From the NCBI GenBank assembly GCA_036785705.1, contig JAWUZG010000032.1, forward strand, positions 18,223,501-18,287,500: a stretch of 64,000 nt of DNA. Direction: 5' to 3'. The stretch comes from Acanthornis magna. Taxonomy: Eukaryota > Chordata > Aves > Passeriformes > Acanthizidae. Position numbers and translations under genes: made by a program. The notes under the pieces are model-generated. The model ran no database searches. It worked only from the letters and a program-made list of their open reading frames with translations, and was not told the origin of the DNA. Within the stretch, counting starts at the first letter, position 1. Every line of letters begins with the position of its first letter. Below are positions 13,890-25,891 of this stretch, one piece after another.

Positions 13890-14830
13890 GTCTGTGAGTG
13901 TCCTGTTAGGGGGACCATTCAGTGAGCAGTCCTGCTGGATAGGAGGGTGGTTCAACTGACTTATTCAGGGAAATACACCAACAGCATTAGGGAGACCCCT
14001 CAGTGGGTCTTCCTCTTTATAGGAGTACAATATTCACTGCTGGCAACTGCTAGTGCCCATGAAGGACTCACACTAACAGTTTATGTAATGACACTCTTTA
14101 TTCATATAAACTTGTAATAGGTTAAAATTCAAGTATCCGACTACAAAAATGTATTCAAAGAAATATACAGACAAGCTCTAATCCCAAGTAAAAGTATTCA
14201 GTGTGGATAGAGCGTGCTTATTACCCAACAGGCATCCCTACAGGGGAGAAGACAAGTTCAGCTTGTCAACTGATCTGTGCAGTTAGAACAGAGTGTTCCC
14301 TGACTTTAACCCCAATTTCTTAGTATCAATTCTCAACTCAATTTTATAGCATCTCATTATGCTTAGGTGGAGCTTGAGTGACTCCAGTCAAGCATACCTT
14401 TGTTACTGATTGGAGTAAAATTCTCATTTCACTTTTAAAGATACAGTTTAAAACATATAGAGCCCATGCCTGGTGAGGGGTGGTGGTATCCTGTAGTCAG
14501 GTAACTTTGGGATGGAGGTGTGGGTTAGCATTACAATTAGGCTGTAATGAGCCAGGTTAATCTGAGGAGAGTTATTTCACCCCAGTTGTTGGCCAGCAGC
14601 AGGACATATCCTCCTCTCTCCCCTGGCTGGCAGGGGCTGTGCAGTTTCTCAGCAGCAAAGAACCATCGATTTCCCCTCCCTGCACTGGCAGCAGTGTCTC
14701 CACTCTGCTCCACCCTCTGTTCCATCCCCCTTGGCAGGTGCTGTGGTTGCAGCCTGTGGGTGTGTGGAGTCACCATGGAACAGGTTTTGAGCATGCCAAC
14801 CACATTCCATCCAGGGAGTAGCAACTGTAT
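13890..14830. other. GC-richer patch, origin unknown
   Basis: G+C rises clearly above the flanks, most strongly at about 14470-14830. An AATAAA lies on the minus strand near 14100 and the left edge reads TGTTAGGGGGACC at 13904. Those are LTR-like hints, but I found no convincing pair of TG...CA ends with matching duplications. Overlapping open frames on both strands (about 109 codons plus, 95 minus, near 14540-14876) look composition-driven. It could be a decayed retroelement or a conserved non-coding block. Confidence 0.3.
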
Positions 14831-16427
14831 TTTACCCTATAATTCCAGTACTCTTTTAACCTCTGTTAGGATGTGAATAAAACTACTCAGTTTCCTCTAA
14901 TGTTATCCCTAGCTATCTTTCCACAACTTGTGACAGAATGGATTAAAATCTCTTTGTATGTGACTCCTTCAGTAGCAGTGGAGTTACATCTGTATTAAAA
15001 TTATATGAGGAAAGCAGTTTGCCTTTTCTTTACACAAGTTGTGTACGTTTCCTCAATTGCATCTGAATTAAAATCACTGAATTTTCAATGGAATAACCAA
15101 GAAGCAGATTTTCATTCAATGTCATCTTGCACCATAGCCACTTAGGAATTCGTCAGGCCTTTTTAAACCTCTTGAACTCCCTGAAAACCAACGTTAACCA
15201 TTTTGATTTTTGCGTACCTTTTGTAGCTGAATGGAATTACTACCTGTATAATGTTTCAGGGATCCTTTCACAGATTCTATTATTGCTCATAGATTTTTGC
15301 CCTCATGGACAAAGGATCTCAAAGATATCTGAAATCAGAAGTGAGTTGCAATTGCAGTATCCTCTAAGGCCATGTTTCATGAGGAAAAATCTGGTAGAAG
15401 GAAGTATTACATTATTTTCCCCGAACAAGTAATCTAAAACAAGTTCAGTTGCTTGCTGAGAAGAGTGGTAGCCATGCCACAGTTATTTAAAAACTTGTCT
15501 TCACTCTGTTGCCCAGTAAATCAAGCAGTGGTAAGCAATCTTAAAAGGAAAACAAACACTTTATCCATGCACACTGATAGTGCAGTGTAAGCACCAAGCT
15601 GGTAAATTCTAGTGTCATTAATCTTTTTCTACAGGGTTCCCTGTCACCATCTCTGTGATGGCAACACATATTCAAGTCTGCATTGAGAATGAAGAACCAC
15701 TTTACATTGTTTTGAAATCTGTCTAGCTTCATGGTTGTAAAAATCCTCTTTCTTTATGGTGGAAAAATCAAAACAACTGGATGATAATAGATCATACATT
15801 TAACTCATAGAATGTTTTTCACCCCTTCACCAACCAAAGTATTGTAGTTCCTTTTTTGTCTACCTCAAAAATATGCACTATGACTTTATACAAACTTACA
15901 TTACAGTTTGGCAAGTCTACAAGTAAAACTTTATGAAAATGAAGGTACATCTCTTTCATTTCCATTTACTGTATGCATACTCTGGTACATACCCTTTAGG
16001 TCCAAAACCCTTTCCAGTTGCTGCTACCTAAAAGTAATACCAGTTGAAGTGCTTAATATCCAGCCTTTTATTAGCTAAATGACATGCAAATCATGTGGTT
16101 ATACATTAATTACAAAATGTAGCCTTTTCCTCAGCCCTCCAACAGGCTGTTCCATTCTCCCCAAGCACAGCCCATGATCTCCTCAGTGGAAAGGTAATGT
16201 AAACGTAACAGAAAAAAAACAGCACAAAACATGTTAAAATCCTAGAATTGTGTCACCTCGTGGATTATCTGTGTAGAGTACTAAATTTCTTCCTCTGTAA
16301 TGTACTGTCAGAGTTGATGTCATTAAAAAAAAATTAATTGAAGACAGATGAATCATAGGATACAAATTATATTATGTTTATTGTTGGATAGGTAATCCGG
16401 GCACCACTGAGTCTTGAAGAAGAGACC
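14831..16427. other. AT-rich non-coding stretch, no gene seen
   Basis: No recognised gene, RNA or repeat. A plus-strand open frame of about 100 codons around 15127-15432 has no recognisable motif and is within what chance allows. Confidence 0.55.
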
Positions 16428-16476
16428 ATTATTATTATTGCTATTGTTATTGTTACTATTATTATTATTATTATTA
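16428..16476. repeat. (ATT)n trinucleotide microsatellite
   Basis: ATT units are interrupted by GCT and GTT variants in the middle, and the last part (about 16455-16476) is perfect. On the minus strand it reads as AAT, giving a spurious asparagine-rich open frame. Confidence 0.9.
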
Positions 16477-18372
16477 CATAATAAAATGTGCATTAAAAAT
16501 TTAAAATATGAGTAACCAGACTTTAGAAAAATGAAAAAAATCAAATCCTGGTAAGCCCATTCAGCCACTGAAGAAGGTAGAGGGGCTTTTCCTTTCTCAA
16601 GAGATATATTCCAGCTTTATTGTGAAAAAATATCTGATTACAAATACAACATCAAGTCTGTCCATTACTGCAAATACACTTTGTCCTGGAAACAGAAGTA
16701 ATTGTTGGCAGTGGGTAAGTCCAGAAATTCTGAGGTTATGTGGAGGCAGCCCATCTGTCCTCAACTTATCACCAGAGACATGACTGCATATGAATGAATG
16801 AAATCCAGCTAGTGAAAGACATTCTTTAGGCAAAACTTGAGAATATGAGAAGTCATATTTGACACTTAAAACTCTGGAAAGATAAAAAAGCAAATAAATA
16901 AAAGCTTAACATTTGACAAGACTGGATTTTTTTTGTGTGTGAAAATGTTCATTGTGATGCAGATTAATCAAAGTTTATAGAGACACTAAATACAAAAACA
17001 ACATAATAATTTATTTCTTTCAGTATGTCTCATTGAGTGCAAGGATCCTGAGCTCCAGAGGACATTACCAGGATCAGCAACATCATGGCCTCCCATTTTT
17101 TGGCAAATGGCTCTTTTCTAATTTGAATTTGTACCATGAAACACTTAATTATAAATATATATTAATTTTTATAAATACATATGAATTTTTACATTTGGGT
17201 CCTTCATGACTGTGTGACAAAAATTCTTAGCCTTTGAACCTTTAAAAATATAATCAGCTCATAATCCTGGTGGAGGCTATACTGACTTTTATATTTTTAA
17301 TTAAGATATCCTAAATTAGTAGAAAGAGATTATGGTTGGAATACTGTATAGTAGTTGACCAAGTAAAAAAGAGAAGGTCGACAAGAAATATCAAATTAAA
17401 ATTTCAGTTTGCCTGACTTACCAAACTGTCTAAATATTTCTCACCAAAATAGACATAATACATTCGCTTTTTAAAATTTTTATTTTGTTTTAAAATAATG
17501 AAATATGAGTGCAGTAGCAATGGAAGCAAATGTCAAAAAATTGAAACTAACTTCATATAATTCAAATCAAATATGTGTCAATTTCCTACAGTTTTCTTTT
17601 CATTAAAAGTAATGTAATTCTTTATAATATGATAATACTTTGCACATACATATCCTAGCAAAATTCTTCTTTGATTTATATGGAAATATGACACATCTTC
17701 AGAGTAATGCAAAACAAGAAGTAGCTCTTCATTAAAAATATTTGGAGTTCATAGAATTAAATTATAATAATGACAGTGCTCTTTGTAACCATCATGAAAA
17801 CTTAAAGAAATACAGTTAATGGGATTAGGTTAGACCTAGTCTGAAGTAAAACTCACAACATAGAGAATATCTTAAGCAATTCAAAATGCTGGATCAAAGA
17901 GGCCTCCACAGAAGCCAAAGATGAATTTTTTATTTTTCCTAACTACCACTGTATTTAAAATTAAAATTTAAATTAAAATATATTCTTTTTATTGAACTGC
18001 ATTTGAAAAGTGATTGTTGTGCACTGTAATCTTCATTGCCTCAACACAGTAAAAGAGGGGGGATAAAATTAACTTAGTGGACCGCATGCCACAAAATATG
18101 TTGTCAGGGAATTAGGTCATACATATATGGTTATGATGCAAGATGGCATTTCAAAATGTGGTTCTTTAACAAAAAAAATGTTGGAATAGCTGCAGTTAGA
18201 GAAATGCTTCAATAAAGGTAAGTTATAATGGTTCATTTTGCTTCACGACATTTTTTTGTAGAACATAATTCCAAAGAAAAGAGACATTTTTTTCCTTATT
18301 ATTGCATTGCTTTTTGTCCTCAGAAGAGGTCTTATAGCATGAAAGAATGTTGAATTAATGTGTTGGATTGTA
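16477..18372. other. AT-rich non-coding stretch, no gene seen
   Basis: Only A/T-rich words, such as the TTAAAATT series near 17940-17985, stand out. A good donor-like site (AAAG then GTAAGT) at about 18217 lacks a plausible acceptor upstream. Confidence 0.6.
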
Positions 18373-18377
18373 GCCTG
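18373..18377. repeat. 5-bp target-site duplication, left copy (GCCTG)
   Basis: GCCTG here and at 18684-18688 bracket the TG...CA element between them. Five-base duplications are typical of ERVL-type (class III) retroviral integrations. A fifth-base match can arise by chance among the possible end pairs. Confidence 0.5.
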
Positions 18378-18683
18378 TGTCACGTCGTTGGTGGAGCTTC
18401 GTACCAGAGCCAAAGTGCATGGTCAAAACCAGTGCAGCCCAACAGCCTCCCAGGCAGGAACTGATTGGTGGAGTTCCTCTAAAGTTCAGTTCATTGGATG
18501 GAGTCCTGGGGTGATGTAAGGTCCTTTTGTCCAATGGCTCGTTGTCCCCGGGCAGGGGTGTTCCTCAGACTTTTAGGCGGGAAAACTTTCTCATTAAAAT
18601 TCACGTTTCCATGGAGTCAAGTGTCAGAGGAGCTAAATTCAGCCTCTCAGCACAGTGAGGGGTTTTGTCTCTTTTCAAGCACA
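18378..18683. mobile_element. Probable short solo LTR (306 bp)
   Basis: The segment starts TGTCACG and ends AAGCACA, so it has the TG...CA ends of a retroviral LTR. It is flanked by GCCTG on both sides. It coincides with an abrupt GC-richer patch that keeps several CpG sites (CGTCG, CCCCGGG, GGCGGG, CACG) in an AT-rich setting, which suggests a fairly young insertion. Two CCAAT boxes can be read on the minus strand (near 18458 and 18493) and one on the plus strand near 18530. An ATTAAA at about 18592 could be a poly(A) signal in the plus orientation; no clear TATA box was seen, so orientation is left open. There is no coding capacity and no internal retroviral sequence nearby. Confidence 0.5.
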
Positions 18684-18688
18684 GCCTG
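18684..18688. repeat. 5-bp target-site duplication, right copy (GCCTG)
   Basis: Matches the left copy at 18373-18377 exactly and follows the CA end of the LTR-like element directly. Confidence 0.5.
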
Positions 18689-21245
18689 ATCTGCAAAAAG
18701 AACTCAGATGATTTTATAAAGTTTTCTCTTTTATATGACCCCTGACTCTTCAAACTTAAATTTTTAACTTACAAACTCCTTGTTTTAAACTTTGTTAACA
18801 ACTTCAACTGGTTCAACTTATACTAGTTATTTAATTCCTTGTCACCTTTCATGCGAATGCCAAAATTCTCCCATTTCATGTATAACATTTTTCATGATGC
18901 AGATACTGAATTGATTAAATTAGCTCATTCAATATGGCAGCTTCTGCAGCTGATAAAGCAGGTGGTAATAAGTCAAGTCTACCTATGTGTCATGCTGACA
19001 AATCCAACAAGAATTTTAAATTTTGGCTAATACAACAGAAATGTTTCTTCTTGGCTTTGTTTACACTTTGACAGGCAGTCTTTTTATATGGCAAACATAA
19101 ACTTTCATAAAATGCACTTTAAAATGTTCATAAGAGTAAACTTTTATGTTTATGTTTTTTATCAGATTTGATTTTTTCCTCATTCATAACCAATATGTTT
19201 TTTTCATTTTAACGTGATAAACAGTGAAAACTGCTTACATCTTCTTTCTTGAATAGGCAATAAGTTCAGTCAATAAGACCTGACTCCTTTTTAATAATAG
19301 TAAAAAAAGTCAAGTAAGTGAGTTAGCTGGAAAATATTAAGAAAACCTAGGTGTTAGTTGTGCTTGTGCTTTTTAAGGACATGCTGCCTAGGATTGTATT
19401 TGGTTTTCTTCAGAATGCTAACTCAAGCCTAAGATTGTCAAATAAAGCTTTCAATGAGTTAAAATAGTACATGTGGGTTAGGGCAAGCATCCCCTTTGAC
19501 TGGTTGCCTGTTTTTCTTCTGGACCCTTCTCCCCAGCTTCCCACTTTAAACATAGTCTCATACCACATCCTTACTATTCAGTTATACCTGAGTCAAATAA
19601 CAGATATGTCACTTGCTGTGAGCTGGTAAGTGCTGTAGTGTTATTGATCTTTGTGCAAACTGAAATTTGTGGTGAATCCCACCCACAGCATGGACAAACA
19701 AGTCCCAGTCTAGTGGGACCATGTGTGATTTTAAGCTAAAATCCACATACGCAGAGATGCACAGGGGCACAGCTGCAAGTGGTGCAACCCCAAGGACTTG
19801 GAGAAATGTGCCTTTGACGTGGCTCCTCCCAGGGCATCCCAGGAGGGTGTCAGCCCCAGGGGCTGGGAGTGACACTCATCAGGACCTTTACAGAGAAACT
19901 TGCAGATTACATGTGCCTACAGGGAATACATATTTAACCTAAATATTGACTACACCTGTAGATGTGGAACTGTGGCAGGCTCACCTCTCTTCCAGATTTG
20001 GCAACTCCTAGCAGTAATTATTAAAATAGTGTCTTTAACACATAAAATACTTCGAGTTGTCAAAAATCACTATTCTAAAGAAAACTCAAAATAAATTTCT
20101 ATGATGAATTATTACAGCAATGATTTAATGGGACTTTTGCAATTTTACTTTCTAACCTAGGAACTGAAAAGCATTTTATCAAATACAAGCAAGAAAGTAT
20201 ACCTTTTTTTTCTCTCATTTAAAAAAAAATTCCATGCATCTTTAAGGCTGACAAAGTAGCATAAATAGTTGCTAGCTGGGATCAGCCTACATACCCCTTA
20301 AAGAAATGAAATCTCTAGAAGCAATGTATGCTGTAAGGTCAGTTTTACGGAGTGAATGATAGTATAGTTTGAAAAGACGTTAAGTTTAAAATGGAGTTAG
20401 GGATTCTGGAAGATGAAAAGCTCAAGGAAAATCCCTCAATGTAAGGTGGCCATGAAAATAGCAAATGCTGTTCCTAGACTACATTACACAAAAAAGCTAA
20501 CTCTAAATCAGCCAGAAAAAAAGATAAGAAAACAGGACTCACACATCTCAAATAAGTTTTTTAACTACATGTTTTTCTAAAGGAAGCCTCCTTGAATCTT
20601 TGTTATTGGAATTAAATTATTTCTGAGACAGAGTACCAATGATTGAAACCTCCAAGGACAAAGAACTGAAAAGGAGTTTATCTGTATTTCCACACTACAA
20701 CAATGAATGTTTAAATATTCATAAACTGTAGAACAGTGTGAACAGAGGAAACATAGAACATCTCTTACATGCTCAGACTGTGTACCTCATACCTCCTGAT
20801 AAGTGGGAGCTGTGGTTTCATTTTTCCTCAGGCAGAAATGACACTGTGGCTAGCTGATAACGTTTTTCCTAACACACAGCTAAAAATAGGGTGTACCATT
20901 CTGCACTGTCAAACTAATGCCTAATAAGGATTATTATCATTTTGCTTAAAATCTTTGGCATGCTCAAATAGGTGAAATGTTCTCAGACAACAGAATTATT
21001 TTTTTCCCAGTAGATTCAAAGTATTTTTGATTACCTCTACTCTGAAGGTGGTGTCATCATTTATTGTGACACTATCACAGGAGAATTGTTTTTTTTCCTC
21101 TGGAGATATTATGTGAATGCTCTGAGAGTGATCATTGTCCTTGGAAGACAAATTTTGTTCAGAATCTTAGAGAAGTTCCATCTACTTATGTCAATAAAGA
21201 GTATGAGAGGACTGACCCAGATTACTGATCTTTACATGATACATA
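18689..21245. other. AT-rich non-coding stretch with a small GC-richer patch
   Basis: Positions about 19640-19900 are richer in G+C and carry short open frames on both strands (88 codons minus, 73 plus) with no recognisable motif. The remainder is AT-rich with no feature I can name. Confidence 0.5.
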
Positions 21246-21770
21246 TCACAGAATCACAGAATCTGCTGAGTTGGAAGGAACCCACAAAAATCACCAAGTG
21301 CAACTTCTGGCCCTGCACAACACCATCCCCAAGAGTCACACCATGTGCCTGAGAGTGTTGTCCAAATGTTTCTTGTACTCTGTCAGGCTTGGTGCTGTGA
21401 CCACTTTCCTGGGGAGCCTGTTCCAGTGCCCAAACACCCTCTGGGTGAAGAACCTTTTCCTGATATCCAACCCAAATCTCCCCTGACACAACTTCAAGCT
21501 GTCACTTTGGATCCTGTCTCTGGTCACCAGAGAGAAGAGATCACTGCCAACCCCTCTTCTTCCCCTCATGAGGAGACAGTACACTCGTATGAGGTCTCTC
21601 CTCAGTCTCCTTTTCTCCAGGCCAAGTAACCTCAGCCACTCCTCATTCGGATTCCCCTCCAGACTCTTCACCATCTTTATTGCCCTTCTTTGGATGTTCT
21701 CTAATAATTTAACATCTTTCTTACATTGTGGTGCCCAAAACTGCATACAATATTCAAGGTGAGGCTGCAT
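21246..21770 (-). mobile_element. CR1 LINE, 5'-truncated copy
   Basis: A chicken-repeat-1 type non-LTR retrotransposon lies on the minus strand. Its 3' end is at the low-coordinate side, where the + strand reads ATCACAGAATCACAGAATC, the complement of the diagnostic avian CR1 3' tandem (ATTCTGTGAT). The body encodes the C-terminal part of ORF2. The recognisable CR1 sequence stops at about 21770, as expected for a copy truncated at its 5' end by incomplete reverse transcription. No target-site duplication was found, which is usual for CR1. The subfamily cannot be set by eye. About 525 bp remain of a full element of roughly 4.5 kb. Confidence 0.93.
21336..21770 (-). pseudogene. CR1 ORF2 fragment (C-terminal end of reverse transcriptase protein)
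   Basis: An uninterrupted 144-codon frame covers the region after the reverse transcriptase palm in CR1 ORF2. Landmarks are PHLEYC with FWAP (residues 3-14), IQRRAIKMV (26-34), LEKRRLRRDLI (51-61), LCQGRF and IRKRFF (94-108) and HWNRLPRKVV (115-124). These are conserved in CR1 proteins. The endonuclease domain and the catalytic part of the reverse transcriptase are missing, so it cannot act alone. The first ATG is simply where the frame meets the truncation point and is not a real start. The frame ends in a stop at the usual CR1 position, a short distance before the 3' tail. It is notable that the whole remaining frame is open. Confidence 0.9.
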
Positions 21771-24700
21771 AGACAGTGATGAGACAGAGAACTGTCTGAT
21801 CTAGAAAATGTGTTAACAGAATTCAATATATGAAAAAGAAGTCAGAAAAATAAAAATGGAAATGAATGCAAATGACAAAAAAAATCAACATGTTTTTGCC
21901 TTTCAGTGTTGTAACAATTTTGAAAGTAGTTGACACTTACTGTATCACCTGGAAACATTGATTCAAATTGTTCTGTTTCAGTGACAATTTACTGAACCTG
22001 GTATCAGCATTGTTTGGTGGTACTTTATATCCGGCACTATGCAGGAAGTCAGTTTTGATAAAAGTGTGTCCCCTGGCCTTAAAACCTGAATGCTAAGAGT
22101 ACTTCAAATCAGCAAGGCAGTAATATTCTTGCAGAGCAGGACCATGTTCATATTTAGTTGAAAGCTTTTCGGAATTGTAATTTTTCTTTTTCTGTTATGG
22201 TAAATCAGTGTAATGTATCCTCCTTGTCTTGTACATAATAATCATGATTATTAGTGGTATTTGGGACCTACACCAGAAGTGGCTGTTACCTATGATATGA
22301 AAAATAATGAAAGACATATTCTCTGTCCTAGAAGGCTGAGTGTCTATGTGGTGAATGTGTTGCAATTCATTCAACTCAAAGTAAACTTAATAAATTAAAT
22401 TTAAGGAAATGCTTATCTACCCACCTGGGCAGGAAAAAAAAAAAATTGTTTACATTCTTTTAATCCTCGATCCCTCAGAGATTACTTTTTATGATATGTT
22501 TTGTGGTAGTCTAAATAGATACATACTGAAGACTCTTTAAGTAGCATTCATGAGGTTCATACTGATAAACATTCTTTGTGGAAACTGAAGTTGATTTGTC
22601 ACCTGCTGAACATGGAAGAATGTATTATTTGTTGAGCAAAAAAGAAGAAGCCTTTGTTTAAATATTAAGATGAGCTATATACCATCTATTTTACTTGCTG
22701 GAATAAGCCTGTGCAATGCATGTAACATGTTTGTTATCAGAAACATTTTTAACCAACAATGTAGCTGCTGCTGAAAAATACTAAGCTTATAAATAAAAAA
22801 GTATAATTTTTACATTGTTGGATCACAGTTGAGAAGGTTAAAGGTCTACATGTCTGGCTGTAATCTTGAAGTATGAATACACACTACCCTTTTGTTTTAG
22901 AACACAGGAAAATGAAGGATTACTGTTTATTTTTCAGCCAAAACTGCAGGTTTTCAGGAAGCCTTAATTTTTTTTCTTTTTCTCCCACTAAGATACCTAT
23001 CCTCTAGGGACAAATTCAATTTCTGGTTTATTTCCATCAGCCATGAATATTTTTTGATAACTGTAAATGTTGACTTACATCTGATGGAAACTCCAACTCA
23101 GCTAAATTGTATCCTATGCTATTTATTTATTAATCTTCCTCTTTTAATTATTAATGATCTTACAATTGCTCTAAGCAAAACAATTTAAAAAGTGATGGAA
23201 GCTATAACATCAAAAGTATGATAGATAGTTGGACGGGTGAAAGAAAACAACTCAGCAGGAGAGTGTGATGACAGATAAACATTAAATGTTGTTAATCAAA
23301 CTCAGATCAAGTTGTAGCTATGCCAATAACTACCACCAATATACTGGGGCAGAAGAACAGGAGCAAATACTGCAGAACTCAGAAAACTCTTTTATTTGAT
23401 GTGAACATATCTAATGGACTATTAGAATCTTCTTTAAAAATTACAGCCTGGTTTTGACCTTATGAGACCACAATCTCAATCCTTCCGATTCAATGCAGTT
23501 AATTAATTAACTTTAGTGAGTCCGTTGCATAGTAAATGAATACAGATTAGGCATTTAAAAGGTATTCTTTAAGAATTCATTGCACAATGCAAAGTACATC
23601 TAGAGTTAGTGGAATGTCCTACAGAATTGAGTAGAGATAAAATGAAGAGGTTTGCCTTGATAAATGGCTCTTACAGTCCACAAAATTTATTAGGAGTTTG
23701 TGACATGTGACAATTTTTAAATCTCCCTTATTTAATTGTAACTTTAAAAATCTTCATTATAAACAGGATATTTGTGTCTATAAAAATGTATAGGGCATTT
23801 TAATAATATTTAACTATTATATAGTACAGTCAAATGATGTTCAATTAATATCTAATAATTCATAACATTGCCCCATTTAGATGAGAGAATAATCTCATTT
23901 CTGTTTGACAAGCCAAACTACAGGAAACAATTTAAATTAAGGTTTTTTCAAGACCTGCAATTCCAAGCCATCAAAGTATCCAACTGTTCTCAGACAAATT
24001 GTACTTTTACACATTGGCTTTTTCAAGGTGTTTGGCCATGCAAAGAAATACATGGGGATAAACCTTGGGACCTTTATGGATTGGTTGTGCCATGGCTAAC
24101 ATAGCATGACCATGCAAAGGATGTCAGGAAGAGTGAAAATAATCTCAGACTAGTCACATAATAGTTTCCAGAAACAACCTTTTCAATGTTCAGTGCTTTA
24201 TACAATGGACACACTAATATTTACATTTTTTAAAAAAGTGAGCGTAGATCATAACCAATACTTTTAATAGTACATATTTTTATCCTTGAAATGTTTGTCG
24301 ATGAATAATATTTTCCTAATCCTATGTCGTAGAAAATCACCATTATTTCAATTTTTTAATAAAAATTATTTATGTATGTGCGTTAAACCAACAGTGGCTA
24401 AGTAACATAAACATTTTTATAGAAGAGGATATAACATACACCCCTTCCATTCCTTCCTTTGCAAAGTCACCAGTCTTTTAAACCAAGCCTGAGATACTTC
24501 AAAAAAGTGAGTTGAATCTTGCACTCTCTTTCTTTTTCAGATTAAGAAACACTCCACTGAAAAATATGTTTCCAGAGGAAAGAATAAATTTTGGCTCTTT
24601 AATATGTTTGAGGTGCTCTAAATTTGGAGTTTTTTAAGATAGATATGCAAGTTTTCTCTTTTTGACAGATTTAAAAGAAACTGTATCCAAATTCTAACAG

Positions 24701-25771
24701 AAGCATAAACATAGCTGACATCCTCAAGATTGAGTCCTTCTGCAGGAAAGTAACAGCAAGACTTTCCACCATATGAAAAGTGGATAGGGTTTAAATGTAA
24801 TCTAATCATAGAGCTAGTGACCTATCACCTGCAGAAGATTAAACACATGGGAATCTTTGCCTTCAACGCATCAGAAAGCCTAATTTCCACAGAGATTGGT
24901 GGTTAATTGACTTCTTAACCAAATTAAACTTCAGTGAGAACTCATATTTCCTGCAGCCTCTTCTCACTGCAATTCTTCCACCTCCTCCAATACCTTTTGT
25001 TAATATTCCTAGAATTCCTAGCTTCCATCTACATAAACTATCTTTGTAGTGAATAAAAAGACAACACTAGTTTTGGCTGCTGTAATGTGTCTTTACTGGA
25101 CATTGTACATTCCTTGCTGATGAGCTGAAAACCCTCATGGGTTTTGGGACTCTGCAGATCCAGATTTCTTACGCTGCATTTCTGGACCCTCTGCAGGCTT
25201 GTCATAGATATCAGTCCTTTAGTCACTTGAACAAAAATTAATAAGGAAAATGGATAGAAAAAGTAGGCTGCATGACTGTATAATCTACATTTTATTAGGT
25301 GAAAAAAACTAACATTTGAGACACTTAGAGGGTCCTGGTACTTCCAAAGACAGTTAGCAGCTAACCAGCACAACCTGAGAACTGCAATTTTACACAATAT
25401 CGTGCACCTTTCATGTAAGTCTCTACAAGGTCTTTGTTTAGGATCTGTGACTCAGCTACTTCTAGGAATGTGCTGGATGGCTTTTATGGTTTTTAGGCTA
25501 TGACATTTCTCACTGATGTTACTACTGCTTCACTTGCAGTTGCACAAGAAACTGTGGAAAAACTAACACTTGACAGCCCTCACTTGTACTTAACCTGTGT
25601 AAGGGCAGGTTTTACAGTACTCAAAGGCCTGCTTCTTTCTAGTACTGTATTTACTGAACTGCCCGTCTTTTGGGGGGAAAAATGGCAGCAGCAGTCTGGG
25701 TAGTTGGTTGAAAAGCATAAAACAAATATTAGTAAATTCTGGGCAATTGAAACTTTGTGATAATGAGATTT
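21771..25771. other. AT-rich non-coding stretch, no gene seen
   Basis: No recognised gene or repeat. A minus-strand open frame of 119 codons at 25038-25397 lacks an ATG start and known motifs; it contains a splice-bounded 53-base segment (25173-25225) noted under the rejections. Confidence 0.55.
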
Positions 25772-25891
25772 ATCATAGAATCACAGAATTGCTAAGGTTC
25801 GGAAGGACTTTTAGAATCATCAATCCTACGGTCAATCTACCAACACCATGTTCGCCATTAAACCATGACCTCAAGTGCCATATCCACACAT
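25772..25891 (-). mobile_element. CR1 LINE, short 3'-end fragment
   Basis: The + strand begins TCATAGAATCACAGAATTGC and continues with the GGTT.GGAAGGACTTTTAGAATCATC and AAACCATGACCTCAAGTGCC segments, all characteristic of the reverse complement of an avian CR1 3' untranslated end. About 120 bp remain. It belongs to a different CR1 subfamily from the copy at 21246-21770, because the sequence just inside the 3' tandem differs. The orientation (minus) is the same. It has diverged too far for any frame to be read. Confidence 0.88.

Noticed and set aside
14487..14611. TATCC direct repeats bracketing TGTAGTC...AGGACA (115 bp)
   Set aside because: Too short for an LTR, the bounds do not match the composition patch, and a 5-bp match among many possible end pairs is expected by chance.
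16353..16568. Minus-strand frame with a poly-asparagine stretch
   Set aside because: It is a translation of the ATT microsatellite.
18363..18499. TTGGAT direct repeats (18363-18368 and 18494-18499) bracketing a TG...CA stretch of 125 bp
   Set aside because: The longer 18378-18683 interpretation explains the full GC-rich patch better; a 125-bp LTR would be unusually short and the repeat is probably chance.
25173..25225. 53-base minus-strand segment with splice-like ends (TTTTTGTTCAAG acceptor, GTAAGA donor)
   Set aside because: The sites are decent and one frame is open, but such segments are common here on both strands and nothing else supports this one.
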